Shown: positions 1-9,425 of the stretch, piece after piece
Layout of the letters: every line of letters starts with the position of its first letter
Position numbering within the stretch: the first letter of the stretch is position 1
Assembly: GCF_007744075.1 (NCBI RefSeq)
Contig: NZ_CP036266.1
Coordinates: forward strand, 62,001-126,000
DNA from: Gimesia chilikensis
GTDB taxonomy: Bacteria; Planctomycetota; Planctomycetia; Planctomycetales; Planctomycetaceae
DNA length: 64,000 nt
Direction of reading: 5' to 3'
Position numbers and translations under genes: made by a program
Notes under the pieces: model-generated
What the model saw: only the letters and a program-made list of their open reading frames with translations
Databases searched by the model: none
What the model was told of the DNA's origin: nothing

Positions 1-635
1 TCGACGGTGACGGTAATCATGTGGTCGTTAATCTGTGAATCCCAGCGGAGGGTTTGCTGGACTTCTTCCTCTATTTCCTGGTCCGGACGTTCATCCTTGT
101 AAAAGACGTGAATCTCTTCCTGCAGATCAACAACACCGCGTACTCCCTGGGCCACCTTCTTAACCAGATCCAGTTCCTGATACGATTCCACCTTTCCCGT
201 CAGCTTGACAGCGCCTTCATTCACGCGGACATCAATCTCCCGGGCTTCCGTTGCTGGATCGGTACGCAGTGCCGTCTTGATATCCTTCTTGATAGCGGCA
301 TCTGTTCTGAGCGGCGAGGGTTTGACTTCAATCCGATTGACCACGGCCCGAACCCCTTTGACGGTTTCAGCAATCCGCACTGCCCGCTCCTTGGCCAGGA
401 TGTTATTGACCTGACCGGAGAGCGTGACGATGCCATCTTCGGTCTGGATGTCGAGCCTGGTCGAGACCACACCCGGGTCGAGCAGCATCTCATCACTGAT
501 CTTGTCACTGATGGTCTGGTTGGTCATTTCGGGTTCCGCTCTGACCTCACGGCGTGGAACGCATCCCACGAGGAAAGTCAGTGTCGCCAGAGCACAGAGC
601 CAGGTTCTTCGCTGTCGAGGGTTGAGTAAAGCCAT
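1..635 (-). CDS. BON-domain lipoprotein, 3' end outside window
   Basis: The minus strand is open from an ATG at 635 to the window edge. An AGGAGG-like ribosome site lies about 8 nt upstream of the ATG. The product begins MALLNPRQRR, then has a hydrophobic stretch ending in the lipobox LVGC, so it is probably a lipoprotein. The mature part holds at least two BON-type units of about 60-70 residues, each with the alternating pattern I..DI.TALR..P and V....G.V.L.G.V. BON domains are known from OsmY-like periplasmic proteins, where they are thought to bind membranes or lipids. A third unit appears to begin near the edge (EEEVQQTLRWD). The exact role is unknown. Confidence 0.8.
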   Translation of the reverse strand, partial: MALLNPRQRRTWLCALATLTFLVGCVPRREVRAEPEMTNQTISDKISDEMLLDPGVVSTRLDIQTEDGIVTLSGQVNNILAKERAVRIAETVKGVRAVVNRIEVKPSPLRTDAAIKKDIKTALRTDPATEAREIDVRVNEGAVKLTGKVESYQELDLVKKVAQGVRGVVDLQEEIHVFYKDERPDQEIEEEVQQTLRWDSQINDHMITVTV

Positions 636-1028
636 TGCTGCCTCCTTCTACATGCGAGTTTATGATACAGACTGCTTCTAGTGCTGATCGTCTCAGGCGT
701 ATTCAGTGGTGAAATCTGAGGCAAGAGAATCTGCCTGAGTGGGATTCGGTGAGAATGCACGCGTTGTTGTGTATCAAATGCCGCAAAACCTATGCCAGTG
801 ATGTACTGATCACGGCAGCGTTTGCGTCAAAGTGTTGGTAGTCAGGCAGGTAGAAAAATGTGCGTTTTCTGTGAGATACCGTTGCATCTGAATGCTCAGC
901 CCCCGGTTTGCGCGGAGAGCCACCGATCAGTAAATTGATCTTCCCGTCCCCGTAGAGCATAATGAATCAACCAGACAAACGTTTTTTACCTTCCCGCTCA
1001 GAATGACCCACCGTACAGGACTCCGCTG
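636..1028. other. Intergenic region between divergent genes
   Basis: This stretch of about 390 bp lies between the minus-strand BON lipoprotein and the plus-strand SGNH hydrolase and must hold both promoters. A short inverted repeat (GATC AGTAAATT GATC) is present near 925-945. I found no convincing gene and no strong sigma-70 promoter in it. Confidence 0.4.
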
Positions 1029-1871
1029 ATGAACTCACCCCGTTTACGTTCCCTGAAAATTCTATTGCCGTTGTGCTGCCTGCTCTTGCTGCTTGTGACC
1101 TCTGCCCGGGCTGAGCATGAGGGCAAGATTCAAATCCTGCTGCTGGGCGACAGCACAACCGAAGGCAGCATTCCCCGGCGGTTGAAACCGGAAGGACCGC
1201 ATCTGGAATCGGTCATCGAACAGCTGCTGGCCGCGGAAGGTGATCTGCCGGCCTGTCATGTAATCAATTCCAGCTTGAGCGGCGAATACATCAAGCGGCT
1301 GTTTGATTCGGGCCGCTACGATCGAGATGCGGGCAAGTTGCCGGGCGTGGATTATATCTTCATCCGCTATGGGCTGAATGACCGGGCGAAGCGGGAAAAC
1401 TTCACGGAGAACTTCCCCAAAGATTTCCATGCCCTGCTGGACCGTCTGCGCAAAGACCATCCTCAGGCGGTGCTGATTCCCATGACGGTGATTCCGTTTG
1501 CCAATGAAGAGGTGAGCAAAGAGATCAACGATCTGATATTCGGCGTCGCGAAAACAGAAGGGCTGGAAGTGTTCGATATTTTTCCACGGTATGCTGCTGA
1601 GCTCAAACAAGGCTTTAACATGCTCAATTACCGCCGGTATCCCGTGGAGAAAGTTCCCGAAAAATATCAGGCTCTGATCAAACCCTTTATCTCGGGAGGC
1701 CGGGTGGTCGTGATGGCTAATGAGCTCGATCCGATCCTGGGACATCTGCCCGGCTGGTATTCGGACCGGCACCCGAACCTGGCAGGTTATAATGTCATCG
1801 CTGACGAGACCGCGAAATATCTCGCACCCAAACTGCGGGCCCGCAAACCAGCGCAGGAATCAAAACAGTAA
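1029..1871 (+). CDS. Exported SGNH/GDSL-family hydrolase
   Basis: This is a 280-aa protein with a signal peptide of about 28 residues (MNSPRLRSLK followed by a Leu-rich core). SGNH block I is GDS at residues 40-42 (LLLGDSTTEG), with Ser42 as the predicted nucleophile. A GxND-like block III (YGLND) follows, and block V is S245-D246-R247-H248, giving the Asp/His of the triad. SGNH enzymes hydrolyse esters, often acetyl groups on polysaccharides or lipids, but the substrate here cannot be read from the sequence. The next gene, a secreted ceramidase-like hydrolase, starts 27 nt downstream on the same strand, so the two probably form an operon of exported hydrolases. AGGA precedes the ATG. Confidence 0.85.
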   Translation: MNSPRLRSLKILLPLCCLLLLLVTSARAEHEGKIQILLLGDSTTEGSIPRRLKPEGPHLESVIEQLLAAEGDLPACHVINSSLSGEYIKRLFDSGRYDRDAGKLPGVDYIFIRYGLNDRAKRENFTENFPKDFHALLDRLRKDHPQAVLIPMTVIPFANEEVSKEINDLIFGVAKTEGLEVFDIFPRYAAELKQGFNMLNYRRYPVEKVPEKYQALIKPFISGGRVVVMANELDPILGHLPGWYSDRHPNLAGYNVIADETAKYLAPKLRARKPAQESKQ

Positions 1872-1898
1872 TTCACCGAGGATCAGAGGAAACCGACG

Positions 1899-3422
1899 AT
1901 GCGAAATTCGATGCCACGTGTTACAGCCAGCCTGATTTTGCTTGCGACTCTGTTTTTCATGGCGACACCCGGCGAATGCGGGCTCTCCGCGGGAGCAGCC
2001 ACGGTCGATGTGACGCCGCCTACGTTGCCGGCGATTCAGAACGGGTTGTTTCTGGAACAGAATCAGGACAAAGTCCTGGATCGACTCAAAGCCCGCTGTT
2101 TTGTCCTGCAGAATGACCGGGCGGCGATTGCCATCGTCGTCGTCGATTCCTGTATGATTCCCCGCGATGTCTGCGAGCGGGCCAAAGTGCTGGCCAGTAA
2201 ACAGACCGGCATTCCCATTCATCGGATGTTGATCGCCTCCACGCATACGCACTCTGCTCCCAGTGTGATGAACTTTTGCCTGGGCACCCGCAGTGATCCC
2301 AGTTACGAGCGTTTCCTGCCTCCGAAACTGGCAGAAGGGATTGCACAGGCATACGCCAACCTGGAGCCGGCACGCGTCGGCTATACCAGCATTGATGCAC
2401 CCGAACATACGCACTGCCGGCGCTGGTTACATGACCCCGAGCAGTACGGCGTCGATCCCTTCGGCGATAAAACGGTCCGGGCAATCATGCACCCGGGCTA
2501 TCAGAATCCCGCCTTCATCGGCCCCGCCGGCCCTGTTGATCCGGGACTGTCTCTACTCAGCATTCAGTCTGCGGATGGCAAACGACCCATTGGTCTGCTG
2601 GCCAATTACTCGATGCACTATTTCGGCGCGCGGGGCGGATTTTCGTCCGATTACTACGGCCGGTTCTGTAACGAGCTGGAACAGAAAGTCGGTACAAAAG
2701 GAGAGAAGCCGTTCGTGGCCGCCATGTCTCAGGGAACCTCCGGTGATCTGCAGTGGATGAATTATGGAGCGCCCCGCCGCACCGATTACTCGATCGACCA
2801 GTATGCCCGCGAACTGTCCGACATTGCCTGGAAGGCGTTTCAACAGATCGAGTACGACAGTTCCGAGTCGCAGCTGAAGATGGCGGAATCGTCGCTGCTC
2901 ATCAAGCGCCGGCTGCCGAACAAGGAGCGGCTGGCCTGGGCAGACAAGTACAACCAGGCACGGGGCGAACGTCGTCCGAAATCGAAAGAAGAAGTTTATG
3001 CGGAACAGGCACAGTGGATTCACGAGCATCCACAGGAGCAGATCGTGCTGCAGGTGATTCGGATCGGCGACCTGGGGATCACGGCGATACCGAACGAAGT
3101 CTACGGGATTACCGGGCTCAAGCTCAAAGCCCAGAGTCCGTTCAAGCAGACCTTCAACATGGGGCTGGCCAACGGAGCCGCAGGTTACATTCCGCCTCCC
3201 GAACAGCATTACCTGGGAGGCTACACCACCTGGCCCGCCCGCACCGCCGGCCTGGAAGTTCAGGCGGAGCCGCAGATTGTCGACAAACTGCTGCAGTTGA
3301 TGGAAACCCTGTCGGGTGAAAAACGTAAGCCGTTAACAACCGATTTCTACAACGACCAGCAACGAACAGCGATCAAGAAGGCCCGCGCGGAAGATAATAA
3401 CCGGGTGAATCGTGGGGAGTGA
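1899..3422 (+). CDS. Secreted neutral/alkaline ceramidase N-domain protein
   Basis: This is a 507-aa protein with a signal peptide ending near residue 27. It is followed by AGAATVDVTPP, the usual N-terminal signature of the neutral/alkaline non-lysosomal ceramidase fold. The metal-binding motif THTHSAP spans residues 115-121, and H240 (NYSMHYFG) fits the second zinc histidine. In planctomycetes this family has many paralogues with unproven substrates, so amide-lipid hydrolysis is a family inference. At about 500 residues it is shorter than true bacterial ceramidases (about 650), and the C-terminal Ig-like domain seems absent. GAGGAAA lies 8 nt before the ATG. Confidence 0.85.
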   Translation: MRNSMPRVTASLILLATLFFMATPGECGLSAGAATVDVTPPTLPAIQNGLFLEQNQDKVLDRLKARCFVLQNDRAAIAIVVVDSCMIPRDVCERAKVLASKQTGIPIHRMLIASTHTHSAPSVMNFCLGTRSDPSYERFLPPKLAEGIAQAYANLEPARVGYTSIDAPEHTHCRRWLHDPEQYGVDPFGDKTVRAIMHPGYQNPAFIGPAGPVDPGLSLLSIQSADGKRPIGLLANYSMHYFGARGGFSSDYYGRFCNELEQKVGTKGEKPFVAAMSQGTSGDLQWMNYGAPRRTDYSIDQYARELSDIAWKAFQQIEYDSSESQLKMAESSLLIKRRLPNKERLAWADKYNQARGERRPKSKEEVYAEQAQWIHEHPQEQIVLQVIRIGDLGITAIPNEVYGITGLKLKAQSPFKQTFNMGLANGAAGYIPPPEQHYLGGYTTWPARTAGLEVQAEPQIVDKLLQLMETLSGEKRKPLTTDFYNDQQRTAIKKARAEDNNRVNRGE

Positions 3423-3509
3423 CTTATTTGCTACGGCAGTTTTTGGAATCAAATGGAAATGATGTCAGATTTGTCAATCACTCAAATGTAAGTGTACCTC
3501 ATTGAGAGT

Positions 3510-4025
3510 TCAGGTTTGAGGCCAGTGATTTTCGAATGCCTGTTGTAGAACAGTGTCCTGACAGCACAGGGGGCACCATTCAGGGGGAGGATTGAGCTGT
3601 TCAATCTCGGCCCAGACTCCCTCTTTACAGCGTTCCCACTCCTCATAACTCCAGTCTAAACTTGAGATATAACTGGGAGATTCCCAGCGGGAAAAGACAT
3701 CAATCCGCCTCTCGCGCACTTTTTTGCCCATACTCCAGCCGGATCTCATGAACTGACAAAAACTCCGCACGAGTGCTTCCATGAATGCTTCGCGCAGCTT
3801 TCCTTCTCGTTCAGCATCAAGGTAATAAACTTCGATGAAATGTCGCAGACAAATCGAATTCGCACCCTCTTCTCCTGCCGCTTTATGAATCATACCATAC
3901 ATTTTCCCGAAAGACATTTCCTGATGAGAAATCACATAGTCAAAGGCATGATCGTATCCCATCTGTTGAATGATATTTCGAAACCGGTCCTGCCAGCCTG
4001 GGCACCATGGTCCTGATAATGTCAT
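3510..4025 (-). CDS. Hypothetical protein (171 aa)
   Basis: I do not recognise this soluble 171-aa protein. It is rich in Trp, Arg and Glu and carries Cys residues near both ends, including WCPLCC close to the C terminus, which could bind a metal. There is no signal peptide or membrane segment. It lies convergent to the ceramidase-like gene and upstream of a DinB-like gene on the same strand. The 79-nt gap to that gene gives no clear evidence for co-transcription. I call it a gene because its length, codon use and composition look normal for the window. Confidence 0.6.
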   Translation of the reverse strand: MTLSGPWCPGWQDRFRNIIQQMGYDHAFDYVISHQEMSFGKMYGMIHKAAGEEGANSICLRHFIEVYYLDAEREGKLREAFMEALVRSFCQFMRSGWSMGKKVRERRIDVFSRWESPSYISSLDWSYEEWERCKEGVWAEIEQLNPPPEWCPLCCQDTVLQQAFENHWPQT

Positions 4026-4104
4026 GAAACCTCACAGAAGGAAATGATTAAGCAAAGAATGAATGTTGGCCATGATACTCGCCTGCAAGAATTAATGCCT
4101 GTTT

Positions 4105-4590
4105 TTAATGGACTTTCGTTTGTGTTTCCCAACTGAATACATCCCCTTCCGGCAGAGGTTGTACGCCCGAAAGCCGAAGCATATAAAGTACCTGGGCGCG
4201 GTGATGCATGCTGTGGGTGATGATGTGAGCCAGGGCGGTGCCGAACGGTTTTTCCTTGGGTGGGTCATTCAGGATGTCGATCCAGACCTCATCCCAGCCG
4301 TTTTCTGCTTTGACTTTACTGGCGATTTTCTGGAGCCTGGCTTCAGCAACGATGAGGCGACGCAGCATGCCTGAAACCGATTGAGTTGTTTGCCGTTCGA
4401 TGGGTTCTCCTGCCATCAGTAACGACCAGATTTCCATATTGCTGATGATATGGTGCAAGGTGGCTCTCAAAGAGCGATGCCCAATGTCAAATTCCTGATC
4501 GAGCTGTTCGTCCGAAAGCGTTGCGCATATTTCCAGTAACTGACGAGTGGTCCAGGAATCGTGTCCCAGTAAGCGATCGAGCAGGTCCAT
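4105..4590 (-). CDS. DinB-family putative metal-dependent protein
   Basis: This 161-aa protein has the four-helix layout of the DinB/YfiT-like superfamily. The N-terminal MDLLDRLLGHDSWTTRQLLE is the helix-1 pattern, ATLHHIISN supplies the first His, and THSMHHRAQ supplies the typical HxxxHRxQ pair near the C-terminal end. The three histidines bind a divalent metal in characterised members. Several members are thiol transferases, but the substrate here is unknown. It lies 33 nt downstream of the FAD monooxygenase gene on the same strand, so both may be on one transcript. Confidence 0.85.
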   Translation of the reverse strand: MDLLDRLLGHDSWTTRQLLEICATLSDEQLDQEFDIGHRSLRATLHHIISNMEIWSLLMAGEPIERQTTQSVSGMLRRLIVAEARLQKIASKVKAENGWDEVWIDILNDPPKEKPFGTALAHIITHSMHHRAQVLYMLRLSGVQPLPEGDVFSWETQTKVH

Positions 4591-4623
4591 GTTGTGGCGT
4601 ATCCGGTGAAAGGAATATCATTT

Positions 4624-5763
4624 TCAGATCGGTTCGTCAAACGCTTTCGCGATCGAACCGGCCAGTTGTTCGAGGGAATAGAATTTCGTGGCGACGTCGC
4701 GGATGTGCGAGACGGTGGCGGATTTGATGAACATCATCTTTGCCAGGTGGCGCGAGTCGTTCTGGGTGCTCTCCACGCGATGCTGGCGGCGTTTGACATA
4801 CAGCGCGAGGGCATGTTCCAGGAACTGCGTATTGGTGCGGGAGAGTTCATCGGCCAGAACTGCTGCAGACTCCATTGCCATTGAAGCTCCAATACCGGCG
4901 GTGGGGAGGAAGCCAGCTGCCGCATCACCCAGCAGCACCACGCGGCCGCGGGTCCACTCTTTGGCTCGCACGTCGGAGAGTTTCCAGAAGAAGAGATCTG
5001 AATTGTCATCGGGAAGCGACTCCAGGCAGGTCTCGACCAGTTCTCCCATCCCGGCGAACCGGTCTCGAATTCTCTGATTGCGACCCGGCCCCGGCTGACT
5101 GAAGTCGTCGGTCACCGGCGCGCCGGCATAAATGCCCGCGCCTTGAGTTGTGGGGTAGATCCCGAAGAAGCGGCCCGCGCCCCAGTGTTCGATGAAGGTT
5201 TCCTGCGGCACTTGATCCAGGCCGACCCACCAGACCCAGCCACCCCAGTTAGTGTGGTAATAAGGTTGATCGCCGAAGATCATCTGTCGCACCTTCGAAT
5301 GAATGCCGTCGGCTCCGACGACGAGATCGAATGTTTCGGTTCGGCCATCGCTGAATGCAACGGTTGCCGTCTCGCCGTCGTCGTAAAGCGTATCCAGAGT
5401 GGTATTGAAACGGAGATCGAGATCGTCGATAGCCGAATGCAGGAGCTTGATCAACTGGGGACGCGTGCAACTCAGGTTGGGACCGAAGCGATCCGAGATC
5501 GGTGCCATCGACCAGTGCTTGACGAGTTCGCCATGATTATCGCGGACTTCGTAATGTCTGCATTCGAGAGTCTCGGCGGCGAACTGTTCATAGAGACCCA
5601 GGCCATGCAGCACCCGATAACCGAGGGGCCAGAGTCCCAGCATGTAGCCGGCGTGTTCAAAATCAGGGGCACGTTCGATGAGTGTGGGATGATATCCACG
5701 CTGTTTGAGCAGCGCCGCCAGCGTCATCCCTCCGATACCGGCTCCGACGATAAGTATTCGCAT
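4624..5763 (-). CDS. FAD-dependent aromatic-ring-type monooxygenase
   Basis: This is a 379-aa flavoprotein of the PHBH/UbiH-like group. The N-terminal Rossmann motif is ILIVGAGIGGMTLAALL, followed by the acidic residue IER that holds the adenosine ribose. The DG motif is VVGADGIHSKVR and the GD motif is RVVLLGDAAAGFLPTAGIG. These enzymes use NAD(P)H and O2 to hydroxylate or epoxidise substrates, and the substrate is not predictable here. It has full length for the family and looks cytoplasmic. It probably shares a transcript with the DinB-like gene downstream. Confidence 0.88.
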   Translation of the reverse strand: MRILIVGAGIGGMTLAALLKQRGYHPTLIERAPDFEHAGYMLGLWPLGYRVLHGLGLYEQFAAETLECRHYEVRDNHGELVKHWSMAPISDRFGPNLSCTRPQLIKLLHSAIDDLDLRFNTTLDTLYDDGETATVAFSDGRTETFDLVVGADGIHSKVRQMIFGDQPYYHTNWGGWVWWVGLDQVPQETFIEHWGAGRFFGIYPTTQGAGIYAGAPVTDDFSQPGPGRNQRIRDRFAGMGELVETCLESLPDDNSDLFFWKLSDVRAKEWTRGRVVLLGDAAAGFLPTAGIGASMAMESAAVLADELSRTNTQFLEHALALYVKRRQHRVESTQNDSRHLAKMMFIKSATVSHIRDVATKFYSLEQLAGSIAKAFDEPI

Positions 5764-5813
5764 GGATTAACTGCTCCGAATGAGAGAGGAATCGGCCGGT
5801 GATTGAAACCGAC

Positions 5814-6299
5814 CTATTTAGCCCGCTTCAAAATCATTTCATATGAGTACGAGTCATTGTAGCCTGAAGCGCGTCTGGCTGTCACAACTTCCCAGCCTTG
5901 TTCACCCAGGTCATCGAGTTCCTCAATGATGACGGAGTCTTTAGGGGAAACAATCTTATATTCCCACTGGACTGATGCAGGCATGTTGAGCCGGATACTC
6001 AGCAATTGAATGACAAGTATAGCAGCCACCAGTCCAATCAGCACGAATGTAAGTGAATTTGACCTGGAGGCAGACGCTGGTGCCTGGGGGACAGGCGTCT
6101 CCTCTTTCACAAAATCCTGAGGAGGCGGAGCGGCACTCGACTCCTTCACCACGGGTTGGGGAGACTGCCGAGGAGGGGCAGGTGGTTTGGCCTGGACCGT
6201 TCCCATCGTCTGACAGCTAAGGCAGCGAGCTTTTTTACCAATATATTCTTCGGGTGTTTCTTCGGTATGTCCGCATTCGGAACAGATAAAAATAGCCAT
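5814..6299 (-). CDS. Zinc-ribbon membrane protein with DUF4177-like tail
   Basis: This 161-aa protein starts with a zinc ribbon (C6xxC9 and C26xxC29). A Pro/Ala-rich linker follows, then one membrane helix at about residues 85-105 and a C-terminal region of about 45 residues (WEYKIVSPKD to EMILKRAK) with the look of a DUF4177 domain. That tail is a small beta/alpha unit often found at the end of planctomycete and firmicute proteins. The function is unknown. It may sense or bind a partner at the membrane. It stands alone, with about 220 bp upstream before the divergent FabZ-like gene. Confidence 0.7.
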   Translation of the reverse strand: MAIFICSECGHTEETPEEYIGKKARCLSCQTMGTVQAKPPAPPRQSPQPVVKESSAAPPPQDFVKEETPVPQAPASASRSNSLTFVLIGLVAAILVIQLLSIRLNMPASVQWEYKIVSPKDSVIIEELDDLGEQGWEVVTARRASGYNDSYSYEMILKRAK

Positions 6300-6522
6300 C
6301 AGGATTCCTCTTTGATCTAAAACTCTTATGTGGTTATGAGTTTCAGTTTAGTTATATGTGCACAAGTGATCAAGCACTTTGGTCTGCTGATGTGGATATC
6401 CATTCCAATGACATTCATTTCCCTCCTGCCTCTTTTCTCCACGAATTAAGGGCTTCCCAAAATCAACAAGCTGAGTAGAAATAGTACGTTAAGATCTTAT
6501 CTCTCCTCAGAAAGTCCACAGT

Positions 6523-7023
6523 ATGCAAACATACCGCCACGAATTTCCGTCCGTTGAAGACTACCTGCACCACCGGGCCCCTTATTTGATGGTCGATGAC
6601 ATCCAGTCGATTTCGGACAGTGAGATTGTCACCTCCCGGCGAGTCACGGGTGAGGAGTATTTTCTGCAGGGGCACTTTCCGGGGGCACCCGTGGTGCCGG
6701 GAGCGATGATGCAGGAAATGACCACGCAATCCGCGGGTATCCTCATCGCGGCACGCTATAATCCGATGCCGGAATATAACACTCACGATCCGCACTTTAA
6801 TGAGTATGCCCTGGGTGTGCTGGTCAAGGTGGAACAGGCCCGCTTTAAAGGCTTCGCCCGCCCCGGTGATCAGCTGGAAATCCGGGTGAATCTGAACGAG
6901 CGGTTGAGTGGGATCTTCGATTTCCGCGCGACAATCGCTGTCGGGGACAAGATCATCATGCGGAACCGCTTTCAGCTGACGAACATCGAATCCAGTGTGT
7001 TGACCGGTCCGGTCGGGGTGTAG
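6523..7023 (+). CDS. FabZ/FabA-like 3-hydroxyacyl-ACP dehydratase
   Basis: This 166-aa hot-dog fold protein carries the FabZ active-site arrangement. H51 lies in LQGHFPGAPVVPG and E65 in MMQEM, 14 residues apart as in FabZ. The family removes water from 3-hydroxyacyl-ACP during fatty-acid elongation or acts on related acyl thioesters. The N-terminal YLHHRAPYLMVDDI matches the hRxPfLhvD block of FabZ. It stands alone rather than in a fab cluster, so it could be a second dehydratase for a special lipid. It is convergent with the J-like gene 18 nt away. Confidence 0.87.
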   Translation: MQTYRHEFPSVEDYLHHRAPYLMVDDIQSISDSEIVTSRRVTGEEYFLQGHFPGAPVVPGAMMQEMTTQSAGILIAARYNPMPEYNTHDPHFNEYALGVLVKVEQARFKGFARPGDQLEIRVNLNERLSGIFDFRATIAVGDKIIMRNRFQLTNIESSVLTGPVGV

Positions 7024-7041
7024 CAGGCTGAGCAGAGTCTC

Positions 7042-8715
7042 TCAACGACAGGCAGCCAGCAGGCGCTGGGCGGTGGAATAAAACCAGAGACCGGCATCGT
7101 TGCGGAGCATGTGGGCTACTTCGCTCATGCCACGGAACTTTTCCTTGCCGATCTGGGTGCCGTTCAGCCGCTTTAACTCTGCTGCCAGGTAGGGTAGCGG
7201 AAACCAGTGTGACTGGTAGAAAGTTAACAGCTGTCGTCGCCACCAGGAGAGGTAGAATTCCTGGGTGACCACGTCTGCGACCAGGTAACTGATGATGAAC
7301 GTAACGCCGTTAAAGAGCAGCAGACAACCTGCGATCAGCAGAATAGCGGAGATCGAGTCCGATTTATTCAGCGCGAAGAGCAGGCCGACGATAATCGAGA
7401 CCAGGAAGATCAGCACGAAAGCCAGTGTGGGGATCTTCACCGCTTTGCGATACTCGGCGCCTTCCGTTTCGGCAAACAGTTGACCGGCCAGACGGTGAGT
7501 CTGTTCCGGTAAGGTCGCCGGATCATCGGGGGACCATTCGGTGTCGATGCGTTCGGAGACATCCGCGGCGATGGTCTCCCAGAGGTAGATCACGTTTTCA
7601 CAACCCCGGCTGGGCACATTGAATTCTTTCAGCAGTTCATCCCTTTGTGAGACCAGCGTCTGCTGACATTCCAGAAACCGGCGGTCTGCAACCTGTTCGC
7701 TCTGGGTGCAGTAGTCGATGATGGTTTGATCGATGAGCTTTCTGATCGGTCCACCTTTTAAAAACTCCTCGCGCTGTTCCCGGTAGCTGCGAATCAGAAA
7801 CAGGAATTCGTATTCGAGTTCGAGCCAGTACGACATCCGTTCGTGGTATTCGTCGATCTGGGCGAGAATCATGCGAATCCAGTCGGGGTCCGCTTTCCAG
7901 AGACCCGCTTTGAGCAGATGCACGTAGAAGACCAGCATATGATCGACTTCGTGATCGAGCAGGTTCGCTTCACAGGCCTCCAGAACCTGGCGAAACTGAT
8001 TAAAGGGAACTTCCCTGAGCAGACGGTCCCAGGCGTTTTCCGTGAGATAGTAGAAACGGTCGTTACGAATGACCCGCGCCGTCTCGACCAGCAGCTTGCC
8101 CAAACCCTTAACGGTCTGGTCGGTCAGAAAATACTGGTGCAGCAGTTCAAACAGGGCCGGCTCTTCCGGATGGGCTTTCAGCCCTTTCAGCAGCCAGAAA
8201 GGAAACGACAGCTCCTCGTCAGTAATCAGATCCGAGATCAATGCGAGTGCATAATAATCGTAGGGGGTTTTGTGCGGCAGGGACTTGAGTTCCTCGTAGA
8301 TGTCCGGCAGCGGTTCCTGCTGGACGCGTTCGTAGAGCTCGGGGAATTCAAGCAGCGGTGTGGACTCTGATTCCGACTCATCGTGATCGATGTCCGAGGG
8401 AGGCAGGATGGTCTGTTCGTCGGGAGGCTCCTGAGTCTGGTTGCCGGGAGCGGGCGGGGCTGACCAGTCAAACTGCGCCTGGGGTGGTAAACTGCCCGGA
8501 TTCCGTGTTTCTCCATAGCGGAGTGCATCGTTCAACCTTTCGAAAGCGGCCCGGATCCGCTGGAATTCTTCGGGGCATTTCTCCGGCTTAAAGCGTTTGA
8601 TCAGCGCGTTGTAGCTGCGTTTCAGGTCGCGCACATCGTAATCGCCGGACAGGGAAAAAAACTGTTCGGGGTCATCCGGTAACAGGTCCCACCGTGGTTC
8701 GTCAGATTCGCTCAT
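7042..8715 (-). CDS. J-domain-like membrane protein with degenerate HPD
   Basis: This 557-aa protein begins with a J-like segment (residues about 15-70). Helix II reads DLKRSYNALIKRF and is followed by KPE where a J-protein normally has HPD, then a helix III-like FQRIRAAFERLNDAL. A long helical middle follows, then two adjacent hydrophobic segments (about residues 415-460, TLAFVLIFLVSIIVGLLFAL and ILLIAGCLLLFNGVTFIISY). It is the last gene of an operon with an Hsp70 and a 231-aa membrane protein, 14 nt downstream of the latter. J-proteins stimulate Hsp70 ATPase through HPD, so the loss of HPD suggests altered or no stimulation. The role is inferred from domain and context. Confidence 0.75.
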   Translation of the reverse strand: MSESDEPRWDLLPDDPEQFFSLSGDYDVRDLKRSYNALIKRFKPEKCPEEFQRIRAAFERLNDALRYGETRNPGSLPPQAQFDWSAPPAPGNQTQEPPDEQTILPPSDIDHDESESESTPLLEFPELYERVQQEPLPDIYEELKSLPHKTPYDYYALALISDLITDEELSFPFWLLKGLKAHPEEPALFELLHQYFLTDQTVKGLGKLLVETARVIRNDRFYYLTENAWDRLLREVPFNQFRQVLEACEANLLDHEVDHMLVFYVHLLKAGLWKADPDWIRMILAQIDEYHERMSYWLELEYEFLFLIRSYREQREEFLKGGPIRKLIDQTIIDYCTQSEQVADRRFLECQQTLVSQRDELLKEFNVPSRGCENVIYLWETIAADVSERIDTEWSPDDPATLPEQTHRLAGQLFAETEGAEYRKAVKIPTLAFVLIFLVSIIVGLLFALNKSDSISAILLIAGCLLLFNGVTFIISYLVADVVTQEFYLSWWRRQLLTFYQSHWFPLPYLAAELKRLNGTQIGKEKFRGMSEVAHMLRNDAGLWFYSTAQRLLAACR

Positions 8716-8729
8716 GCCAGTCTCCGGAA

Positions 8730-9425
8730 TCAGCCAGTGAGAGTTTCAGGAAGATAGAACAGCGCAAGCAGCAGGACCAGACCGATGGAGGCGATGATCA
8801 GGGCATACAGGACATTGACCGTGCGATTGATTGAAGACCGTTCCCTGCCCGAAACGGCGACCTGGTTCAACCAGTATTTTTCCAGTTCATAGAGTTCGGG
8901 GAATTGTTTTTGAACGACTTCCGCAATGCGCTGGTACTCGCGTGGTGTATTCAGATCAAGATCGGCCAGCTCTATGCTGGTGGACTCCCCATTACGAGTG
9001 CGGAGTCGTTCCGCCTCTTCCGGAGATGCGACCACCAGCTGAGTGAACTGATCGAAAAAATTTTCAAAGCAGGCATGGTGTTGTTGCAGACGTGCGAATT
9101 CGCCTTTGAGCCGGGCAACCTGTTGCAGGCGACTGACGGAAAAACCCAGTTCGGGAAATTCGTGGACATCCAGTTTCTCGAGCTCCGCCAGCAGTGATTG
9201 TGCATTGACCTGCCAGAAATTCCTGCGGATGGTCTCTAACTTTTTTCTTGCTCGCTGTTTGCGATCCAGAAAATTCAGATCCACATCAGCGAGGAATGGG
9301 TGCTCCGCCGAATGGGAATGCAGAAAGTGGTGCCGCCGTGCCAGAATTTCTTCGGTACAACCCAGGGGATTCATCTGCAACAGACGGCTGAGATAGTCCT
9401 GTTCGCTCTCGCGCGCTGTTGTCAT
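8730..9425 (-). CDS. Membrane-anchored helical protein of the Hsp70 operon
   Basis: This 231-aa protein is mainly charged helix, with one hydrophobic segment near the C terminus ([20 protein letters not shown]) that would anchor it in the membrane. Its ATG overlaps the last codons of the Hsp70 gene in an ATGA arrangement (9422-9425), which indicates translational coupling. The N-terminal [13 protein letters not shown] resembles the start of a truncated J-like or adaptor domain, but there is no HPD. I do not recognise the family. Position and coupling suggest that it is an adaptor or nucleotide-exchange-type partner of this Hsp70, which is inference only. Confidence 0.7.
   Translation of the reverse strand: MTTARESEQDYLSRLLQMNPLGCTEEILARRHHFLHSHSAEHPFLADVDLNFLDRKQRARKKLETIRRNFWQVNAQSLLAELEKLDVHEFPELGFSVSRLQQVARLKGEFARLQQHHACFENFFDQFTQLVVASPEEAERLRTRNGESTSIELADLDLNTPREYQRIAEVVQKQFPELYELEKYWLNQVAVSGRERSSINRTVNVLYALIIASIGLVLLLALFYLPETLTG

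Noticed and set aside
1062-1772. A 236-codon open frame on the minus strand
   Set aside because: It is a shadow of the SGNH hydrolase gene, which has clear family motifs.
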